The notes beneath the pieces are model-generated. The model had not been told where the DNA came from. It made no database searches and saw nothing but the letters and a program-made list of their open reading frames with translations. 35,121 nucleotides of DNA from Paulinella micropora (lineage: Eukaryota > Cercozoa > Imbricatea > Euglyphida), in assembly GCA_009731375.1 (NCBI GenBank), contig BJOX01000026.1:1459344-1494464 (forward strand). The letters run 5' to 3'. How positions within the stretch are numbered: the stretch's first letter is position 1; each line of letters starts with the position of its first letter. Of the stretch, positions 27,312 through 35,121 are shown piece after piece. The position numbers and the translations under genes are program-made.

Positions 27312-28015
27312 GTAGGTAGGTAGGTNNNNNNNNNNNNNNNNNNNNNNNNNNNNNNNNNNNNNNNNNNNNNNNNNNNNNNNNNNNNNNNNNNNNNNNNNNN
27401 NNNNNNNNNNNNNNNNNNNNNNNNNNNNNNNNNNNNNNNNNNNNNNNNNNNNNNNNNNNNNNNNNNNNNNNNNNNNNNNNNNNNNNNNNNNNNNNNNNNN
27501 NNNNNNNNNNNNNNNNNNNNNNNNNNNNNNNNNNNNNNNNNNNNNNNNNNNNNNNNNNNNNNNNNNNNNNNNNNNNNNNNNNNNNNNNNNNNNNNNNNNN
27601 NNNNNNNNNNNNNNNNNNNNNNNNNNNNNNNNNNNNNNNNNNNNNNNNNNNNNNNNNNNNNNNNNNNNNNNNNNNNNNNNNNNNNNNNNNNNNNNNNNNN
27701 NNNNNNNNNNNNNNNNNNNNNNNNNNNNNNNNNNNNNNNNNNNNNNNNNNNNNNNNNNNNNNNNNNNNNNNNNNNNNNNNNNNNNNNNNNNNNNNNNNNN
27801 NNNNNNNNNNNNNNNNNNNNNNNNNNNNNNNNNNNNNNNNNNNNNNNNNNNNNNNNNNNNNNNNNNNNNNNNNNNNNNNNNNNNNNNNNNNNNNNNNNNN
27901 NNNNNNNNNNNNNNNNNNGTAGGTAGATAGGTAGGTAGGTAGGTAGGTAGGTAGGTAGATAGAGAGATAGATAGATAGATAGATAAGTAGGTAGGTAGGT
28001 AGGTAGGTAGGTAGG

Positions 28016-28100
<85 letters not shown>

Positions 28101-28157
28101 GAGATATCGACTAATGTAGGTAGGTAGGTAGGTAGGTAGGTAGTTAGGTAGTTAGGC

Positions 28158-28208
<51 letters not shown>

Positions 28209-28328
28209 CAGATAGACAGATAGATAGATAGATAGATAGATAGGTAGATAGATAGATAGATAGAGAGATAGATAGATAGATAGATAGATAGATAAGTAGG
28301 TAGGTAGGTAGGTAGGTAGGTAGGTAGG

Positions 28329-28368
<40 letters not shown>

Positions 28369-28377
28369 CAGATAGAC

Positions 28378-28418
<41 letters not shown>

Positions 28419-28455
28419 TCTAGATAGATAGATAGATAGATAGATAGAGAGATAT
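26475..28455 (+). repeat. TAGA/TAGG array with 593 N gap
   Basis: Nearly pure tetranucleotide array. Gap at 27326-27918; R1 stump at 28101-28117. Confidence 0.95.
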
Positions 28456-28905
28456 GTTTAATCTATGGGCGTGGCTTAGCTTGAAAAGCCATGGCCTCCT
28501 ATACTACCCCCGGACAAGAACTTTCAGCACCGGCCAAGCTGCACACCAACCACTGTCTCGCTGTGGTTGGTGTCTGTGCCCAGTTCAAGCCGAAAGGTAG
28601 CCGAGCCCTTTTGAACTATACGGGACAACACTAGAACACTCCCCAGGAGCGTGTGCCCTAAGGAGATGATGCCATGAGCAAGTCGAGGTTTCAGGAGTTC
28701 ACGCTCGTTGTGAGTTACCTTCTACAACCCCGACTTCATCAACCCTTTCCATCACGCACCGACTTCATCAACCATGGTCAGGAGTTGGTTGCCTGTTTAG
28801 CCCTTGCGCTGCGCGCGATTAACGGCGGACACAAAATCGTCATTGTAGGAGATAGTTAGATCTGAACCCCAGGCTGAGTTGCCAGTGGCAGAGACCGTCT
28901 CCAGG

Positions 28906-28910
<5 letters not shown>
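28456..28910. other. Unique 455 bp island, no gene recognised
   Basis: Flanked by GATA arrays. It contains an 11 bp perfect stem (28543-28553 with 28563-28573, 9 nt loop) and CCGACTTCATCAACC / ACCGACTTCATCAACC repeated near 28730 and 28759. Its right end (about 28848-28890) resembles 32050-32090. A 61-codon plus frame (28674-28859) has no recognisable domain. It may be a fragment of a retroelement. Confidence 0.5.
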
Positions 28911-28966
<56 letters not shown>

Positions 28967-29031
28967 GTAGGTAGGTAGGTAGGTAGGTAGGTAGGTAGGT
29001 AGGTAGGTAGGTAGGTAGGTAGGTAGGTAGG

Positions 29032-29083
<52 letters not shown>

Positions 29084-29088
29084 GATAG

Positions 29089-29172
<84 letters not shown>

Positions 29173-29264
29173 GTAGATAGATAGATAGATAGGTAGGTAG
29201 ATAGGTAGGTAGGTAGGTAGGTATATAGATAGATATATAGATAGATAGATAGATGAGATGTCGC
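28911..29264 (+). repeat. TAGA/TAGG/GAGA array
   Basis: Tetranucleotide array ending in GATGAGATGTCGC before the second R2 copy. Confidence 0.95.
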
Positions 29265-29407
29265 AAAGGAATGTAGTCCTTGCAAAGGAACGCAGTTTCA
29301 CATCAAACAATAATTTGTGTACTGTGCATGTGTCCGGGATGGGAATCACGGGTAGACTGTGTTCTGGAAAAAGAAGAGGAGGAAGGACGTTGAAGAAAAA
29401 GGCAATC
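29265..29407. repeat. Dispersed repeat R2, copy 2
   Basis: 143 bp identical to 26121-26263, then an abrupt change into a TAGA array. Confidence 0.95.
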
Positions 29408-29611
29408 AGATAGATATATAGATAGATATATAGATAGATAGATAGATAGATAGATATAGATAGATAGGTAGGTAGGTAGGTAGGTAGGTAGATAGGTAGG
29501 TAGGTAGGTAGGTAGGTAGGTAGGTAGGTAAATAGATAGATAGATAGATAGAATGATAGATAGATACATGGGTAGTAGGTAGGTAGGTAGGTAGGTAAAT
29601 AGGTAGGTAGG

Positions 29612-29670
<59 letters not shown>

Positions 29671-29744
29671 GTAGGTAGGTAGGTAGGTAGGTAGGTAGGT
29701 AGGTAGGTAGATAATAGATAGATAGATAGATAGACAGATCGATC

Positions 29745-29782
<38 letters not shown>

Positions 29783-29900
29783 AGATAGATAGATAGATAG
29801 ATAGGTAGATAGGTAGGTAGGTAGGTAGGTAGGTAGGTAGGTAAGTAGGTAGGTAGGTAGGTAGGTAGGTAGGTAGGTAGGTAGGTAAATAGATAGGTAA

Positions 29901-29980
<80 letters not shown>

Positions 29981-30042
29981 GTAGGTAGGTAGGTAGGTAG
30001 GTAGGTAGGTAGGTAGGTAGGTAGATAGATAGAGATAGAGAG

Positions 30043-30131
<89 letters not shown>

Positions 30132-30228
30132 GATAGATAGATAGATAGGTAGATAGATAGATAGATAGGTAGGTAGGTAGGTACATAGGTAGGTATATAA
30201 ATAGATATATAGATAGATAGATAGATAT

Positions 30229-30300
<72 letters not shown>

Positions 30301-30445
30301 GTAGATAGGTAGGTAGGTATGTAGATAGGTAGGTAGGTAGGTAGGTAGGTAGGTAGGTAGGTAAATAGATAGATAGAATGATAGATAGATACATGGGTAG
30401 GTAGGTAGGTAGGTAAGTAGGTAGGTAGGTAGGTAGGTAGGTAGG

Positions 30446-30524
<79 letters not shown>

Positions 30525-30553
30525 GTAGGTAGGTAGGTAGGTAGGTAGGTAGG

Positions 30554-30593
<40 letters not shown>

Positions 30594-30760
30594 CAGATCG
30601 ATAGATAGATAGATAGATATATAGATAGATAGATAGATAGATAGGTAGATAGGTAGGTAGGTAGGTAGGTAGGTAGGTAAGTAGGTAGGTAGGTAGGTAG
30701 GTAGGTAGGTAGGTAGGTAGGTAGGTAAATAGAAAGGTAAATAGATAGATAGATAGATAT

Positions 30761-30824
<64 letters not shown>

Positions 30825-30876
30825 GTAGGTAGGTAGGTAGGTAGGTAGATAGATAGATAGATAGATAGAGAGATAG

Positions 30877-30915
<39 letters not shown>

Positions 30916-30967
30916 GAGATAGAGAGATAGATAGATAAGTAGGTAGGTAGGTAGGTAGGTAGGTAGG

Positions 30968-31028
<61 letters not shown>

Positions 31029-31115
31029 GAGATATCGACTAATGTAGGTAGGTAGGTAGGAAAATAGGTAGGTAGGTAGGTAGGTAGGTAGTTAGGCAGA
31101 TAGATAGATAGATAA

Positions 31116-31168
<53 letters not shown>

Positions 31169-31169
31169 C

Positions 31170-31200
<31 letters not shown>

Positions 31201-31241
31201 GAGATAGATAGATAGAGAGATAGATAGATAGAGAGATAGAG

Positions 31242-31283
<42 letters not shown>

Positions 31284-31303
31284 GTAGGTAGTAGGTAGGT
31301 AGG

Positions 31304-31377
<74 letters not shown>

Positions 31378-31400
31378 TAGATAGAGATAAACAGATAGAC

Positions 31401-31459
<59 letters not shown>

Positions 31460-31501
31460 TAGATAGATAGATAGATAGATAGATATATAGATAGATAGAT
31501 A
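29408..31501 (+). repeat. TAGA/TAGG array with higher-order repetition
   Basis: Irregular markers recur at roughly 0.82-0.86 kb: GAATGATAGATAGATACATG at 29551 and 30376, GGTAAATAG..AGGTAAATAG at 29884 and 30724, CAGATCGAT at 29735 and 30594. An R1 stump lies at 31029-31045. Long minus frames are microsatellite translations. Confidence 0.9.
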
Positions 31502-32137
31502 GGCGGCCGGACTATACCTTAAGATCTCCCTGCTTATGTGCCTACCCGCACACAGGAAGATCCCACTCCCGTCTAGTCTCTGAACCTTTCCCATTTGTCA
31601 GGACACCACTGGGTAGTGGCGACGGAGGACTACCGGGCCAGCTGCAGCGGTGACATAAGTGGGCCGACGTCGAGAGTAGTGACCATTTGCCATATCCGCT
31701 GGTCACTAAACTCACGTCGGAACACCAACACACAAGTCAGTCCAAGGCAGCCAATCAGAGGTAGTCGTACCGAGTAGGAGCCATGCGCGGGGTTGGCCTG
31801 ACAAGAAGGGACTTGGCTGCGGGTTACCCATTATTCCCTGCGTGGCCATATCCTTCGAGTTTTTACCATCCGACGAGCGTTACCTCGACTGCTGCACCTT
31901 GCGGTTTCCCGCAGGCCGCGGTATCGAAGGCTCTTAGGGCTTTCCCGAACAGTTTGAGAGTGTATCGAGGGCCGATGAAGGGTAGTCATCAGCCCTGGCC
32001 AGTCACGCTGCACCAGCTGCGACTGCAAAAACAGCTGGTGAAGGGCTGAAGGAGATAGATAGATCGACCCCCAGGCTGTAGGTGCCAGTGGGTCGAGTCC
32101 AACTCCGGGATGCAGTTTACCGTCATGCCCAGGACGG

Positions 32138-32142
<5 letters not shown>
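31502..32142. other. Unique 640 bp island, no gene recognised
   Basis: The longest non-microsatellite stretch of the right third, with ordinary GC content. Short open frames exist on both strands, but none has a recognisable domain. Its right end (32050-32090) resembles the end of the 28456-28910 island, with CCCCAGGCTG and TGCCAGTGG in the same order, just before a TAGA array. A decayed non-LTR element fragment is possible but unproven. Confidence 0.5.
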
Positions 32143-32177
<35 letters not shown>

Positions 32178-32178
32178 C

Positions 32179-32210
<32 letters not shown>

Positions 32211-32271
32211 ATAGATAGATAGATAGATAGGTAGGTAGGTAGGTAGGTAGGTAGGTAGGTAGGTAGGTAGG

Positions 32272-32323
<52 letters not shown>

Positions 32324-32332
32324 GAGATAGAG

Positions 32333-32370
<38 letters not shown>

Positions 32371-32383
32371 ATAGAGAGATAGA

Positions 32384-32449
<66 letters not shown>

Positions 32450-32501
32450 GTAGGTAGGTAGGTAGGTAGGTAGGTAGGTAGATAGAGAGATAGATAGATA
32501 T

Positions 32502-32549
<48 letters not shown>

Positions 32550-32597
32550 GTAGGTAGGTAGGTAGGTAGGTAGGTAAATAGATAGATATATAGATAT

Positions 32598-32657
<60 letters not shown>

Positions 32658-32682
32658 GCAGGTAGATAGGTAGGTAGGTAGG

Positions 32683-32742
<60 letters not shown>

Positions 32743-32743
32743 G

Positions 32744-32788
<45 letters not shown>

Positions 32789-32850
32789 TATAGATAGATA
32801 GATAGATAGATAGGTAGGTAGGTAGGTAGGTAGGTAGGTAGGTAGATAGG

Positions 32851-32937
<87 letters not shown>

Positions 32938-32938
32938 G
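32143..32938 (+). repeat. TAGA/TAGG/GAGA array
   Basis: Tetranucleotide array with GAGA insertions. Confidence 0.95.
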
Positions 32939-33091
32939 TTTGGTCTATCAGCTCTGCATATCCGAAGACATAGGCATCCATTCCACCCCGCCGCCAATCG
33001 GCGACTGGGTAGGTAGCGGGCTGGGAATAGATAGATAGATAGATAGATAGGTAGGTAGATAGGTAGGTAGGTAGGTAGGTAGGTGGTAAGG
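32939..33091 (+). repeat. Repeat R3 with adjoining array, copy 1
   Basis: About 87 bp of unique sequence starting TTTGGTCTATCAGCTCTGC and ending GCGGGCTGGGAA, followed by TAGA and TAGG units ending GGTGGTAAGG. The whole block recurs at 34414-34570, differing in length by one tetranucleotide. Confidence 0.95.
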
Positions 33092-34570
<1,479 letters not shown>

Positions 34571-34635
<65 letters not shown>

Positions 34636-34687
34636 CGATAGATCGATCGATCGATCGATCGATAGATCGATAGATCGATAGATAGAT

Positions 34688-34757
<70 letters not shown>

Positions 34758-34796
34758 CGATCGATGGATATGTAGATAGATAGATAGGTAGATAGG

Positions 34797-34851
<55 letters not shown>

Positions 34852-34949
34852 GTAGATAGGTAGATAGGTAGGTAGGTAGGTAGGTAGGTAGGTAGGTAGG
34901 TAGGTAGGTAAGTAGTTAGATAGGTAGATAGATAGATAGATAGATAGAC

Positions 34950-34997
<48 letters not shown>

Positions 34998-35006
34998 GGA
35001 TAGATG

Positions 35007-35094
<88 letters not shown>

Positions 35095-35121
35095 TATAGA
35101 TAGATAGATAGATAGATAGAT
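34571..35121 (+). repeat. TAGA/TAGG array with GATC block, to window end
   Basis: Tetranucleotide array. A GATC/GATA palindromic block lies near 34634-34682. The array runs off the window. Confidence 0.95.

Overview
This is a repeat-dominated eukaryotic nuclear window. It has long tri- and tetranucleotide microsatellites, a tRNA-derived SINE, foldback (MITE-like) elements and one long Ty3/gypsy-type LTR retrotransposon. There is no bacterial gene organisation and no recognisable single-copy host gene. The species cannot be named from the sequence; a microsatellite-rich protist, alga or invertebrate would fit. Seven runs of N (about 2.1 kb in total, nearly all inside or beside microsatellites) show that this is a draft assembly, so array lengths are unreliable.

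Layout. 1-5,700: the 3' end of a SINE with an ATT tail, compound TTA/CTA and ATGTT tracts, four copies of a ~214 bp foldback element (698-910, 1397-1610, 1793-2007, 3238-3452), a twin-hairpin segment (3459-3622), the fullest copy of a dispersed repeat here called R1 (3763-4193), a 62-bp-stem foldback made of microsatellite plus unique DNA (4430-4720), a 76 bp tandem duplication (4783-4934), and TTAC and ATGT/ATGC arrays. 5,700-6,826: AT-rich, gene-free DNA with a cluster of five 16 bp palindromes.

6,831-17,431: the retrotransposon, read on the minus strand. Two 237 bp LTRs (6 differences, 97.5% identical, TGTA...TACA ends) are flanked by a 4 bp direct repeat GAAA. From 5' to 3' on the minus strand it holds a ~0.79 kb leader, ORF1 (acidic, Gly-rich N-terminus), ORF2 (ends in a CCCH zinc-finger-like motif), ORF3 (Gly/Arg-rich, RGG-like) and Pol. 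Pol carries a retropepsin-like domain whose catalytic motif reads DTM, then RT with YIDD, RNase H, an HHCC and D,D35E integrase with a GPY/F module, and ~290 further residues that I do not recognise. ORF1 to ORF2 needs a +1 shift. ORF2, ORF3 and Pol share one frame, interrupted only by a TAA and a TGA. Gag and Pol would supply the particle, and reverse transcription and integration, for the element's own RNA.

17,436-20,640: AT-rich flank, GATA/GACA array, a ~1 kb ACAT/ATGT inverted tract, and a nearly complete tRNA-derived SINE (19,760-20,047, minus) whose 3' part repeats positions 1-90 exactly in inverse orientation. 20,640-35,121: about 14 kb that is mostly TAGA/TAGG tetranucleotides on the + strand. 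It is broken by GATT/GATC and TA tracts and by short islands of unique sequence, several of them duplicated (R1, R2, R3 and others), with signs of a higher-order period of about 0.82-0.86 kb. The long Tyr/Leu/Ile/Ser- or His/Thr/Tyr-rich open frames here are microsatellite translations, not genes.
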